DNA of 64,000 nt from Rhodocyclaceae bacterium. GTDB taxonomy: Bacteria > Pseudomonadota > Gammaproteobacteria > Burkholderiales > Rhodocyclaceae. The stretch spans positions 1 through 64,000 of the forward strand of contig JAQTZQ010000001.1 in the NCBI GenBank assembly GCA_028687645.1, in the 5' to 3' direction. The notes below the pieces were generated by a model. The model did no database searches. It was given only the letters and a program-made list of their open reading frames with translations, and was not told where the DNA came from. The number at the start of each line of letters is the position of its first letter. Position 1 is the stretch's first letter. Positions 18,501 to 25,953 of the stretch are shown here, piece by piece. A program made the translations under genes and the position numbers.

Positions 18501-18657
18501 TGAAACCAAAGGCAGTCTTTTTGACGACGAGCTTCGGGATCGTGAAGGTGGCAAGATCAAGTGTGGGGCAGCCCACTTCACCGCTCTGGCGAGCGAGGCT
18601 GATGCTGCGCGGTATGTTGTTGCCCGCTCTATTGAGGATGTTTTTGCAAAGATATGA
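15571..18657 (+). CDS. type III-like restriction endonuclease Res subunit (DEAD/DEAH helicase plus nuclease)
   Basis: A 1028-residue protein. Motor motifs are METGTGKTYVYL (about 103-114), DEPQSVDGG (about 248) and RQTIGRGLRL (about 585). The C-terminus has YNPDWAVLV (about 956) and VVETKGS (about 976), a PD-(D/E)xK nuclease core as in Res subunits. ATG 15571 with AAGGA seven bases upstream is preferred over the track's TTG 15535. It is separated from the AlbA_2 gene by about 100 bp, the only sizeable gap in the operon, so it may have an extra promoter. It is the expected partner of Mod. Confidence 0.92.
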   Translation: MKLHFESDLPYQIEAIEAVCDLFRGQEVCRSVFTVTAQALGSSDTQQSFEGKQFTESGGIGNALHLIVDEELNENLQQVQLRNGLPPSLPLESKQPLDFTVEMETGTGKTYVYLRSVFELNQRYGFTKFVVVVPSVAIKEGVNKTLQITREHFEGLYPSAKGYEFFQYDSEKLGQVRNFATSPNIQIMVITVGAINKFGDEAAAQAEESDESKRREKSKNKMYRASEKTGGERPIDLIRQTSPILIVDEPQSVDGGIDGKGKKALAHMSPLCTLRYSATHVEKHNMVYRLDAVDAYEQRLVKQIEVAAATVQGGNNKPYVKLLAVNNKRGVISASIEVDRENAAGVVRRDTITVQDGFDLEQETRRALYADIRIGEIRAGSGKKSSDQFLELKVPGNEVFLRVGEAYGDVDANAVHREMIRRTIKEHLDKEKRLRPLGVKVLSLFFIDEVAKYRQYDEQGNQVKGEYATIFEEEYKRWARHPDYQSLFGEIDLAMAADEVHNGYFSIDKKKVGGKTVEVLKDTSGTTAADDDTYNLIMRDKEKLLGFESPLKFIFSHSALKEGWDNPNVFQICNFSTRETERWRRQTIGRGLRLCVNQKGERLRGFEINTLTVIATESYEQFAENLQKDIEKDTGIQFGVVHDHEFAAIPVTSESGEVSPFGFEASKTLWGHLQAQGYISDKGKVQDSLKTALKTGDMQLPAEFESQRHQIVAVLKKLSGKLEIKNADDRKPISVRKSVLLSPDFKALWDRIKHKTTYRVQFDNEKLIERCIQALDDAPPVSKTRLQWKKAGMTIGKAGVDASLLSVSEPIALYEADIELPDVLTELQDRTQLTRKTIARILTESTRLNDFKRNPQQFIELASDAINRCKRLALVDGIKYQRLGDEHYYAQELFESEEVSGYLQNMVLNTERSVYEHVVYDSAIERDFAESLEKNEAVKVYAKLPGWFKVPTPLGTYNPDWAVLVTLDGQERLYFVVETKGSLFDDELRDREGGKIKCGAAHFTALASEADAARYVVARSIEDVFAKI

Positions 18658-18706
18658 GCTATCGGGCTACGGTTTTCTTTCAAACATTCGAGAAGTCACA
18701 GCACTC

Positions 18707-19210
18707 ATGAACTCCATTATCAGGACCCTGTTTTTTCTCTCAGCGATTGCTCCAGCTGTGGTGCTGTCCGCAGCCGCGCAGTTTTACAAGCAAGGTGGAT
18801 CGACAGAGATTTACGGGTGGATAGCTGCGGGGGCATTGGCTTGCATATTCCCCTTCTTGGTTATTCGAGCCGCAGCAGTTCAGACCGAGGTGCTTGCCTT
18901 CAGCGCGAAGAAAATCGACTCTCAGGATTGGCTGCTGGTCGTTTTTGTCGTTTCGTACTTCATTCCGTTGATAGCCAAACTGGAAGACCTTCAGACGCTC
19001 GCCTGGATTTCTGTGGTTGCGGCAGTGCTCTTGGCAACGCTAGAGGCAATCCCATGCCATCCGATGCTACATGTCCTTCGCTACAGGTTCTACAAAGTTG
19101 AAGGTGACAACGGCATGGTTTATACATTGATTTCGCGACGAAGGTTACTCACAGCGGCTGACATCAAGTCGGTTCGTCAATTAAGTCCGCAACTTCTTCT
19201 GGAGGGATGA
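18707..19210 (+). CDS. kwaA: Kiwa-like KwaA membrane protein
   Basis: A 167-residue protein with four predicted membrane helices (around residues 4-25, 37-57, 72-92 and 97-115). A C-terminal cytosolic tail follows with YRFYKVEGDNGMVYTLISRR and LSPQLLLEG. Size, topology and tail resemble KwaA, the membrane sensor of the Kiwa antiphage system. The downstream gene overlaps its stop and resembles KwaB. ATG 18707 is taken as the start because the longer track frame (18494) runs inside the res gene. The assignment rests on remembered family features plus the gene pair. Confidence 0.7.
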   Translation: MNSIIRTLFFLSAIAPAVVLSAAAQFYKQGGSTEIYGWIAAGALACIFPFLVIRAAAVQTEVLAFSAKKIDSQDWLLVVFVVSYFIPLIAKLEDLQTLAWISVVAAVLLATLEAIPCHPMLHVLRYRFYKVEGDNGMVYTLISRRRLLTAADIKSVRQLSPQLLLEG

Positions 19211-20082
19211 TGTTCACACTTTTTGCCTACACTCGGGACCCTGGAAATCGAATCGTCAGGTTTGCAGTTAACAACGATGTTCAGGCGTCGATGAGCGCGT
19301 ACTTGGCTGGACAGGTCGAAGCGTTTGGCACTGACTGCGAAGAGGTGCCGTTCGATGGGAACTACAAACCTGAGCAGGGCGAAATGCTCGTCATTGAAGG
19401 GTTCGAGGACTTGGATAGCTTGGCGAAAGTCGTTGAAGCACCCTTGGATGTACCGGTTGCTGATCCGACAAGCCTAGATTTCGACCAGATCAGAGCTCTG
19501 TTCTTCGGCCAGAAGGAAGGGGACGGCACTTGGGTGGTGTATTTGCAGAGCTTTGATCGACGCCGGGTAATCTCCTCCGCTGGTTTTTCGATCTTTCACT
19601 CGAAGGACACGTACAAGCGTATCGAGGGTTCTGGACTGACGCTAGACAACAAGCTTGCGGCGAGGTTGCGCGGCACCAAGCTGTCTTTCTTCAGCTTCTT
19701 TCACATTCGACAGATCTTTGACATGTCGAACTACTATCAGGAAGCGACTGACAACGACATTAAGCAGTTTGCGGAACTAAAGGAATTACATGTTGAGAAC
19801 GTTGACGAACTGATGGCTGCCAGCGATTCCTGGGTTCGACGCAAGGTCTGGCTGGTGATGCAGAGCAGTATCCTAGGTAAAGTGCCGCCCAACGACATCA
19901 AGGCTATCGCCGCTGAATTCAGTATCCCCATTGAATACGTGACTCTGGATGGTAGCGAAAGGATTAAGGTCCCTAGCGACAGAAAATCACTGAAGACGTT
20001 GCTGCGATTCCTGGACGAGGATTACTACAAGTCTCCCTTATCGAAGACGAATTTCCTCACAAATTCAAAGCGAGCGGTCTGA
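19207..20082 (+). CDS. kwaB: Kiwa-like KwaB (DUF4868) protein
   Basis: A 291-residue soluble protein. The central part (KLSFFSFFHIRQIFDMSNYYQEATDNDIKQF) and the ending FLDEDYYKSPLSKTNFLTNSKRAV are characteristic of DUF4868/KwaB. GGAGGG lies immediately before two possible ATGs (19207 and 19210); 19207 overlaps the KwaA stop. In Kiwa, KwaA sits in the inner membrane and KwaB binds DNA near invading phage genomes and represses them. Here the pair follows the restriction-like operon directly. Confidence 0.72.
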   Translation: MMFTLFAYTRDPGNRIVRFAVNNDVQASMSAYLAGQVEAFGTDCEEVPFDGNYKPEQGEMLVIEGFEDLDSLAKVVEAPLDVPVADPTSLDFDQIRALFFGQKEGDGTWVVYLQSFDRRRVISSAGFSIFHSKDTYKRIEGSGLTLDNKLAARLRGTKLSFFSFFHIRQIFDMSNYYQEATDNDIKQFAELKELHVENVDELMAASDSWVRRKVWLVMQSSILGKVPPNDIKAIAAEFSIPIEYVTLDGSERIKVPSDRKSLKTLLRFLDEDYYKSPLSKTNFLTNSKRAV

Positions 20083-20140
20083 CTACGAAATGTCGGTATG
20101 TTGCGAATTGCCAAATCGTTGAGGATGCCTTAGTTAAAAT

Positions 20141-20983
20141 ATGAGCTACCAAGCCACAGCTTTCAAAGTGATGATTGCTTCACCGGTGGATGTGCCTGCG
20201 GAGCGTAAGGTCATCCGAGAGATGATTACCGAGTGGAACAACGTTAACGCGGACTTGCGCCGTACCGTTTTGCTTGCGGTAGGCTGGGAAACACACTCAG
20301 CACCGGAAATGGGTGAGCGCGCTCAGGCGATCATCAACAAACGCATTCTGGCTGATTGCGACCTTTTGGTAGGCGTCTTCTGGACCCGACTTGGCACTGC
20401 GACCGGCGACTACGCGAGCGGAACTGTCGAAGAAATTGAGGAACACCTTCGGGCAGGAAAGCCGGCCATGTTGTACTTCTCGAATCAGCCAGTCGAGCAG
20501 GGCAGCGTGGATCAGGCGCAGTACCAACGGTTGCTTGAATTTCGCTCATCGTGCCAATCTCGTGGTCTTCTTGAGTTCTACTCTGACTTGAGTGAATTCA
20601 GAGAAAAACTCTACCGGCAACTGCAAATCACGTTGAATAGCCATGAGTATTTCTCAACGGCGGCGATTCACGAAGCTCTGCCTCTAGCCGCCACTCTTCC
20701 TGCGTCTGCCCCCCTTTCTAAAGAAGCCGCAGTGCTGCTGACTGAGGCGGCTGCGGCTGATGGTCAGATCATCTACTTGCACATGCTTAATGGAACGTTG
20801 GTGCAAGTTGGGCAGGAGAATTATGCAGGCGACGGCGATGCTCGGTCACTGGCTCGATGGGAAGGGGCTGTCGATGAGCTAGAGCACCTTGGGTTCATTG
20901 CCGCTCAGGGCAACAAACGAGAAGTTTTTAAAGTCACCAGTGATGGTTTTGATGCAGCGGATCAAATTGCTGATTCAGCATGA
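20141..20983 (+). CDS. DUF4062 domain protein (TIR/SLOG-like fold)
   Basis: A 280-residue soluble protein. The N-terminal 150 residues (FKVMIASPVDVPAERKVI, WETHSAPEMGERAQAIIN, CDLLVGVFWTRLGT, SGTVEEIEEH) match DUF4062. This Rossmann-like domain is related to TIR/SLOG nucleotide-processing folds and is usually fused to signalling or effector parts. The last 80 residues look like a winged-helix domain (WEGAVDELEHLGFI, VTSDGFDAADQI). It follows kwaB by 58 bases and may share its transcript. A nucleotide-sensing or NAD-cleaving effector role is inferred only. Confidence 0.7.
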   Translation: MSYQATAFKVMIASPVDVPAERKVIREMITEWNNVNADLRRTVLLAVGWETHSAPEMGERAQAIINKRILADCDLLVGVFWTRLGTATGDYASGTVEEIEEHLRAGKPAMLYFSNQPVEQGSVDQAQYQRLLEFRSSCQSRGLLEFYSDLSEFREKLYRQLQITLNSHEYFSTAAIHEALPLAATLPASAPLSKEAAVLLTEAAAADGQIIYLHMLNGTLVQVGQENYAGDGDARSLARWEGAVDELEHLGFIAAQGNKREVFKVTSDGFDAADQIADSA

Positions 20984-20987
20984 ACAG

Positions 20988-21128
20988 ATGACACGATCCG
21001 AATTGACCGCCGCACTGTCCCAGCGTTTCCCTCAACTTGTGCAAAAAGATGCCGAAATGGCTGTTAGCGAACTGCTTTTCACTATCAGTAGTGCATTAGT
21101 TGAGCAAGTTGCCGAAGCTGGTTTCTGA
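20988..21128 (+). pseudogene. truncated ihfB (IHF-beta N-terminal fragment)
   Basis: The frame MTRSELTAALSQRFPQLVQKDAEMAV parallels the intact IHF-beta at 40581 ([26 protein letters not shown]). It then diverges and stops after 46 residues, losing the DNA-binding arm (the GRNPKTGE segment). Nucleotide identity to the intact copy is clear but not perfect, so it is an older or separately acquired copy. It starts four bases after the DUF4062 stop. Confidence 0.8.
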
Positions 21129-21129
21129 A

Positions 21130-21292
21130 ATGGCAATAGCCGATTGCCAACTCTTCCTGCCATTAATTGATGCGCCAAAGCTGTTTATCTCGCTGGGTGC
21201 AGCCAAAGTATCGGTTGGATTTCCGTCACCAGCGGCTGACTACGAAGACAGGCGGATATTGGCACCAGCTAACAGCAAAAAATCCGCGATCT
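21130..21292 (+). pseudogene. umuD-like N-terminal fragment
   Basis: The frame from ATG 21130 contains AAKVSVGFPSPAADYEDRRI, which matches the UmuD/LexA-family segment around the self-cleavage site (GFPSPAADY). The catalytic Ser-Lys part is absent: sequence past about 21260 is unrelated and runs into the convergent gene ending at 21293. Together with the ihfB fragment it marks a deletion scar of a backbone region. Confidence 0.7.
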
Positions 21293-22354
21293 CTATGCTA
21301 CGGTCGGCCCTGGAAGGTAATAATTCCCCATGCGATCAAGAGCCTTGGTTGCGCTCTCAAACCTTTCATCGATATGGCGACAGGTAGAGTCGATTGCCAG
21401 GTGTTCGATCCTAAGTTGTTCCGCACGATCGCGAGCCTGTTGCTTTTCTTTTCTGTCTGAAGAGCCTAGAAGCCAACGTCCCAGCGTAAACAACCCAAAA
21501 CCGAAAATTCCATCAAGTATTACCGAACCGATTCCATCAATGACAGCGTCACCTATCATGTCGGTAGCCAAATCGCCAAGCAAATCACCGCCAGCAATTG
21601 CACCAGCAGATAACGCTACCGATGTCGCAGCTTCTGAAACCGTGCGAGAGCCTTTTGCCACCCAAAATATATTTAGCGCCAGTGGTATCAGTGGAAGACC
21701 CAAGCCAAGCAAACCAAAATCATCGCTGCTGACAGCGTCCGAAAGTTGAGACTCAAGCTGCGCATCTGAAAGGTCTGAGACGCTCAACCCAGCGACGGTT
21801 CCTTGGTGCGACACGAGTTCCGATGTTGCAAGGACGTCGTATTCAGGATAGCGGTCCAGTGCAGATTCCACATACGCCACGTAATTTGTGGCCTTGAGTT
21901 GTACCAAATCCGCTACTGAACCATCAGCGTTTAAAATCTGCATATCCCAACCGGGCTGCGTAGCGCTTTCGGCAAGTTCCGCCTGTTGTCCAGGGTCGAG
22001 GTGAAATTCACCAACCCATTCGCCGTTGTTTAAACGGTCGCGGACAGATACTTCAAACAGCTTTCCTTTCCATGGCTGCAAAAGACCTTCTAAATGCTCA
22101 CCAGAATAATTGCCGACGTCTTCAATATTCAAATTGGGGAACGCTAACCGAAACGACTCTTGCAGTTCTGGTGTCAGACCTGATGGATCGAAACCGGCAT
22201 CAATATGCAGCCCCATGACAGCGGCGCTGCAGGCTGCGGCTTCGGCGAAGGTTGTGTTGCGCCCCTCCTGGAATCGTTTGACCAGGGTGTTGAAAGCTCG
22301 ACGTCCCGTGTGTTCTCGGGTCTTGTACTCAGCGTACAGATCGTCTAGTGTCAC
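21293..22354 (-). CDS. unknown protein with PD-(D/E)xK-like core and glycine-rich membrane-like segment
   Basis: A 353-residue protein. Residues about 100-190 (GKLFEVSVRDRL, PGWDMQILNADGSVADLVQLKATNYVAYVESAL) have the order Glu...Asp...Gln-x-Lys expected for a PD-(D/E)xK nuclease-like fold. The next section, LGLPLIPLALNIFWV and repeated Gly/Asp hydrophobic stretches (SAGAIAGGDLLGDLATDMIGDAVIDGIGSVIL), resembles a glycine-zipper hairpin. The charged C-terminus is helical. It is the last of three minus-strand genes (23969 to 21293) and overlaps the coiled-coil gene by four bases. I do not recognise the family; the nuclease reading is inference. Confidence 0.5.
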   Translation of the reverse strand: MTLDDLYAEYKTREHTGRRAFNTLVKRFQEGRNTTFAEAAACSAAVMGLHIDAGFDPSGLTPELQESFRLAFPNLNIEDVGNYSGEHLEGLLQPWKGKLFEVSVRDRLNNGEWVGEFHLDPGQQAELAESATQPGWDMQILNADGSVADLVQLKATNYVAYVESALDRYPEYDVLATSELVSHQGTVAGLSVSDLSDAQLESQLSDAVSSDDFGLLGLGLPLIPLALNIFWVAKGSRTVSEAATSVALSAGAIAGGDLLGDLATDMIGDAVIDGIGSVILDGIFGFGLFTLGRWLLGSSDRKEKQQARDRAEQLRIEHLAIDSTCRHIDERFESATKALDRMGNYYLPGPTVA

Positions 22355-23313
22355 AGAACCCCCCCTTTTCCGTAGGCAAGGGCTCCTATAACGGCAAAGC
22401 CGGCAACAACGAGCGCCCCAACAATTAACCGAGATTTCTTGGCAAACTCAATTTGCTGGATTTGGTTTCGCTCAGATTCAACCTTCAGCGCTGCAAAAGC
22501 TGCATCTCCTGCAAGCTGACGCTCGGAAAGCTCATTGTAGGATGATTTCAAAAATCTCTTGTGCGCGTCCATATGGGTAGAAATTTTTTCTTCCAACTTG
22601 GCAATCGAATCATGGAAAGCATTCTGGGCGCTGGCAAGAAACTTGGCCTGCTCACCGACCATAGACTGTAACGCCAAGTGATTTTCCTTACTGGACGCTG
22701 TGATCGAGTGATCCTGTTGTTCGGAAAATTGCTTCTGTAGAACTCGCGTTTCCGACGAAAACGATTCGATTTGGTCTTTGGTGGCATCGATCAACGCCAC
22801 TATCTCTGAACGAAAGCCATCTCGTTGCCCGGCGGCCTCTGACTGGAAGCCCACAATCGCGCCAGTTTGTTGGGCAGCAAATCGATCAAGAAGAATCGTT
22901 ATTTCTGTCGAAAAGGCGGCAGTGTTGTTCTCGATAGTGCCAATCAGACCCTCGGCCTCTCCACGAAAGTCATTGTGTGCCCGTGAAAGGTTGTTCGTGG
23001 ATGTTTGAAGTGCGTCACCTGCTGAATTAATTGCATCATCTGCTTCTTGCGCAACCGACCTGACTCTCTGTACAAGAGTATCAATTTCATCAAGCACCGC
23101 CACCGCAACTTCTGCACGCGTGCGAATATCGGCCACGATCTCATCGCGCCGCCGGTTGATATCGCTTGTTACTGCGTCAACTTTCTCATGGTACTGGCCG
23201 ATGCGGTGCTTCTGCTCTTGAAGTTCTTGATGCATGCCGACAAGTACAACACCAGTCTTTTCGAGGTGCTTGTCGATTTTCTTTGTAATGTCATCGAACT
23301 GCGAGGCGCTCAC
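22351..23313 (-). CDS. coiled-coil protein with C-terminal membrane anchor
   Basis: A 320-residue protein that is almost entirely predicted helix/coiled coil (residues about 25-290, rich in Glu, Gln, Ala and Lys). One C-terminal hydrophobic helix, LIVGALVVAGFAVIGALAYG, is followed by a short tail. The layout resembles tail-anchored filament or tether proteins. Its stop overlaps the next gene's start by four bases (ATGA), implying co-translation with the nuclease-like protein. I cannot name it. Partnership with the two flanking genes is inferred from operon structure. Confidence 0.6.
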   Translation of the reverse strand: MSASQFDDITKKIDKHLEKTGVVLVGMHQELQEQKHRIGQYHEKVDAVTSDINRRRDEIVADIRTRAEVAVAVLDEIDTLVQRVRSVAQEADDAINSAGDALQTSTNNLSRAHNDFRGEAEGLIGTIENNTAAFSTEITILLDRFAAQQTGAIVGFQSEAAGQRDGFRSEIVALIDATKDQIESFSSETRVLQKQFSEQQDHSITASSKENHLALQSMVGEQAKFLASAQNAFHDSIAKLEEKISTHMDAHKRFLKSSYNELSERQLAGDAAFAALKVESERNQIQQIEFAKKSRLIVGALVVAGFAVIGALAYGKGGVL

Positions 23314-23381
23314 AGGTTATTCCTCAATATTCATTATGAATGCTTCGTCAAGCCTACCATTTTTTATAATGGAGTCGGTTG

Positions 23382-23969
23382 TTACTCGAGATCATAATCT
23401 GAAGCCGCTTCAGGCAACTCGTCGAAGCCCTGCTCAATCTCCTCAAACACTTCCCCCATATCAGGCTCAGGGATTCCCATGGCTTGCCGGAGCGCTGCTG
23501 CTGAGTGAGGCAATATTCGGATTCTGCGACGATCGCGGTCTGAACTGAACAGCACGACTGAGCGATTGCCGACCACAGTTCTCAAGCGTCGATTGACCGC
23601 ACCGACAAACGACCGCTTTAGATCATTCATATCGCGGTAAGGGCGCTCGTCACCCACCAGTTCATCAATCCCAACCCGTTCAGCAACAGCAAACAGGCGC
23701 AAGGTCTGCTGGCTCTTGTCAGCCAGGTTGCTAAGCATTTCACTCGCTTGATCAGCGGAAATACCAATCACCCTTTTCGCTGGTGCTGCATAACTAGGTT
23801 CGCCGTCATAAGACGCTAACGGTATTTCGTCGAGGGGGCCGACTTCTACAGCGTCGTGCCGCGACACAATCGGCACGCTGTTTTCGGTGCCCATCAGTAG
23901 TGTTAGCAGCTCTTGCTGGGTAGTGGGGGAAAGTCGCTGAAAGTCGCCCTGAGAGATCACCAAGTCCAT
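23382..23969 (-). CDS. unknown protein, first gene of three-gene cluster
   Basis: A 195-residue soluble protein (MDLVISQGDFQRLSPTTQQELLTLL...) with a helical N-terminus, a central VIGISADQASEML...LRLFAVAERVGID segment and a conserved-looking RTVVGNRSVVLFSSDRDRRRIRI beta stretch. The C-terminus is acidic (VFEEIEQGFDELPEAASDYDLE). ATG 23969 with GGAG six bases upstream is preferred over the track's 23999. It may be the regulator of the cluster, but no helix-turn-helix is certain. Confidence 0.55.
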   Translation of the reverse strand: MDLVISQGDFQRLSPTTQQELLTLLMGTENSVPIVSRHDAVEVGPLDEIPLASYDGEPSYAAPAKRVIGISADQASEMLSNLADKSQQTLRLFAVAERVGIDELVGDERPYRDMNDLKRSFVGAVNRRLRTVVGNRSVVLFSSDRDRRRIRILPHSAAALRQAMGIPEPDMGEVFEEIEQGFDELPEAASDYDLE

Positions 23970-24022
23970 ATCGTCTCCTGAGTTAGTTACATGATGCACC
24001 GAACTTTATCACATGATATTGG

Positions 24023-24050
24023 TTGCATTGGACAATAAGTTGCGTAATAT
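24023..24050 (+). promoter_or_regulatory. candidate promoter of ssb
   Basis: TTGCAT (24023..24028) and TAATAT (24045..24050) are spaced by 16 bases and lie about 50 bases ahead of the ssb start at 24100. The intergenic region also separates ssb from the divergent cluster at 23969. Confidence 0.4.
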
Positions 24051-24099
24051 TCGTATCGTGCACAAACACTCATCCACAATACCCGTTAAGGAGAGCATC

Positions 24100-24564
24100 A
24101 TGTCATCGCTCAACCGAGTTGCTTTGATAGGCAATCTTGGCGCAGACCCAGAAACCAGAGCGTTCAGCGATGGAGCCATGGTTTGCAACATCAACATTGC
24201 CACTTCTGAGACTTGGAAGGATCGCGTTACCGGCGAACAGAAGGAAGCCACCGAGTGGCATCGCGTAGTGCTCTATCGCCGACTAGCGGAAATTGCTGAC
24301 CAGTACCTGCGCAAGGGTGCTCAAATCTACGTTGAGGGAAAACTGCGCACCAAGAAATGGACGGACAAGACGGGGGTCGAGCGATACATCACGCAGATTG
24401 AAGCAGACGAACTCAAAATGCTCGGCAAACCGAATCAAGCAACGACTAACCCGTGGCAGCAGTCGTCGGGGTCAGGTGCCGCTAATAAGACCGTAAGCAC
24501 AAAACCACCCGGTCGAAATGAACCGGGCATGGACTCATTTGAGGATGATGGCATTCCGTTTTAA
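24100..24564 (+). CDS. ssb: single-stranded DNA-binding protein
   Basis: A 154-residue SSB. The N-terminal OB-fold has the usual blocks ([57 protein letters not shown]). A Gln/Gly-rich linker and the acidic interaction tip DDGIPF follow. The ATG at 24100 has TAAGGAG upstream; the track's 24013 start is spurious. The product coats single-stranded DNA and recruits repair proteins. As an island-encoded copy it probably serves DNA transfer, replication or recombination of the element. Confidence 0.95.
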   Translation: MSSLNRVALIGNLGADPETRAFSDGAMVCNINIATSETWKDRVTGEQKEATEWHRVVLYRRLAEIADQYLRKGAQIYVEGKLRTKKWTDKTGVERYITQIEADELKMLGKPNQATTNPWQQSSGSGAANKTVSTKPPGRNEPGMDSFEDDGIPF

Positions 24565-24743
24565 CCCTCATCAACTGTGCTCTGGCAATACCGGCCACGG
24601 GGAAATCCTTGTATCCGGCGATCAGGAGATGACCGCCTGGGGCGTGGTGCGATGGATCATCCATCAGGTATGACAAAAACGTGTTCACCTCATGGGCTGG
24701 GCGTTATCATGATGACACTCACTACCTGAACATACTTAACACA

Positions 24744-25076
24744 ATGCCAACCACACCCCATTCACGTTTTCGGGTATTGCTGAAGTGGGCTTTAAGTATT
24801 GCGGGTATCGGAATTTTGCTCTACGTCGGCTACTTCTATTACTCGCTGGCAACGGGGGGAGATCGCATGACTGAAGTCTGCCGCCAAATGAAACCCGGCA
24901 TGCCCGTCGACCAACTCATCGCCCTTGCCAGTGAGCATGGCCTTGGGCCCAGCATGCCGAAACCGGATACAAAACTCACCTACTTTGCAGAACTGCGGAG
25001 TTTTGGACGTCATGCCTGCCGGGTTGAGCTTGAAAACGGCGTTGTGAAAAGCGCGACCTACAACTACGCTGATTGA
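24744..25076 (+). CDS. small membrane-anchored protein
   Basis: A 110-residue protein. An N-terminal membrane helix (LLKWALSIAGIGILLYVGYFYY, about 12-33) is followed by an extracytoplasmic domain with two Cys (EVCRQMKPGMPVDQLIALASEHGL and RHACRVELENGVV). The second half has the helix-turn-strand pattern of BamE/SmpA-like small lipoprotein folds, though no lipobox is present. The ATG at 24744 is chosen because the membrane helix follows it. Its stop overlaps the next ATG (TGATG). The function is unknown. Confidence 0.6.
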   Translation: MPTTPHSRFRVLLKWALSIAGIGILLYVGYFYYSLATGGDRMTEVCRQMKPGMPVDQLIALASEHGLGPSMPKPDTKLTYFAELRSFGRHACRVELENGVVKSATYNYAD

Positions 25077-25510
25077 TGCTGCTATCACCTTCCATGTCAT
25101 CCCTTTCCAAATATTTCGCTGAATATCGGCGCCTGTGGAAGCTGGCCACGCTTGCGATTGGTTTGGGTTTATTGATCGTCGGTTCGTTCGTATACACAGC
25201 CCCTGACTGGGATATTCCGATCTCTATCATCATGGCAGGATTTACTTATCTGACCGCAGGATGGTCGATGCACGTCATGGTTGAACGTCGTTGGCGTGAC
25301 TGGCCCCTGATGCTGTTTCTGACCTGGTGGTGCGTTGATGGCTGTTATGCGCTGTATTGGTGGTTGGTTGATCCGGAGGCGCTGGCGCTGATGCGGGACG
25401 TCAATTGGCCTGCTTCACTTTTACTTTACTGGGCATGCGGTCTGGTGTGGTTCTGGAACGGAACACTTCGGGAATTCCTGAGCACGATCAAGACTGCATT
25501 GCGCCAATGA
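25076..25510 (+). CDS. polytopic inner-membrane protein
   Basis: A 144-residue protein with about four hydrophobic helices (LATLAIGLGLLIVGSFVY, IPISIIMAGFTYLTAGWS, WPLMLFLTWWCVDGCYALYWW, WPASLLLYWACGLVWFW) and many Trp residues. No family is recognised. It is coupled to the upstream small membrane protein (TGATG) and sits in a run of envelope-type genes (24744-27042), suggesting a shared transcript. Confidence 0.65.
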   Translation: MLLSPSMSSLSKYFAEYRRLWKLATLAIGLGLLIVGSFVYTAPDWDIPISIIMAGFTYLTAGWSMHVMVERRWRDWPLMLFLTWWCVDGCYALYWWLVDPEALALMRDVNWPASLLLYWACGLVWFWNGTLREFLSTIKTALRQ

Positions 25511-25545
25511 CCATTGCCCAAACATCTATTAGAAAAGCCTTCATC

Positions 25546-25878
25546 ATGAACTCCGTATTCAAGGTAATCACCCTACCCCAAACCGTGGCCACCCTTAGCA
25601 TTGCTGCCAGCCTGCTGGTCTGCGTAAGCGTCAGTGCTGAACCTATTAAATGGGTGCCAGTAACGACCGGGACCCCGTCTGCTCCTATGCCTGGAGGCTA
25701 CAACCAAGGCCATCAAGGTGCATCTGGCGCGAAATACCAATACGATCTGAATAATCCAGGTGACCGAATTCGCTACGAGGTCGACCCAGCTGCGCAGCTA
25801 CGTGACCAAATTGCGGTCGACCCGCGCCGGGACATCGACAAGTCTATTGGCCAACAAGGCGGCGGCTACTATAGGTGA
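25546..25878 (+). CDS. small secreted/periplasmic protein
   Basis: A 110-residue protein with a clear signal peptide (TLSIAASLLVCVSVSAEPI; cleavage probably after SVSA). The mature part is rich in Gly, Asp and Gln with no domain I recognise. ATG 25546 is used because the signal peptide begins shortly after it; the track's 25405 start lies inside the upstream gene. It ends in a Gly-rich segment GGGYYR. Confidence 0.6.
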   Translation: MNSVFKVITLPQTVATLSIAASLLVCVSVSAEPIKWVPVTTGTPSAPMPGGYNQGHQGASGAKYQYDLNNPGDRIRYEVDPAAQLRDQIAVDPRRDIDKSIGQQGGGYYR

Positions 25879-25953
25879 AGTAAGCACTCGGAATTAAATA
25901 GACGCCCCTTCAACTGATCTTTATTTTCAAACGATACAAAAATAGGAGAGAAA

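Noticed and set aside
18494-18706. Track extension upstream of the KwaA-like start
   Set aside because: It lies inside the nuclease end of res, and the membrane protein begins at ATG 18707.
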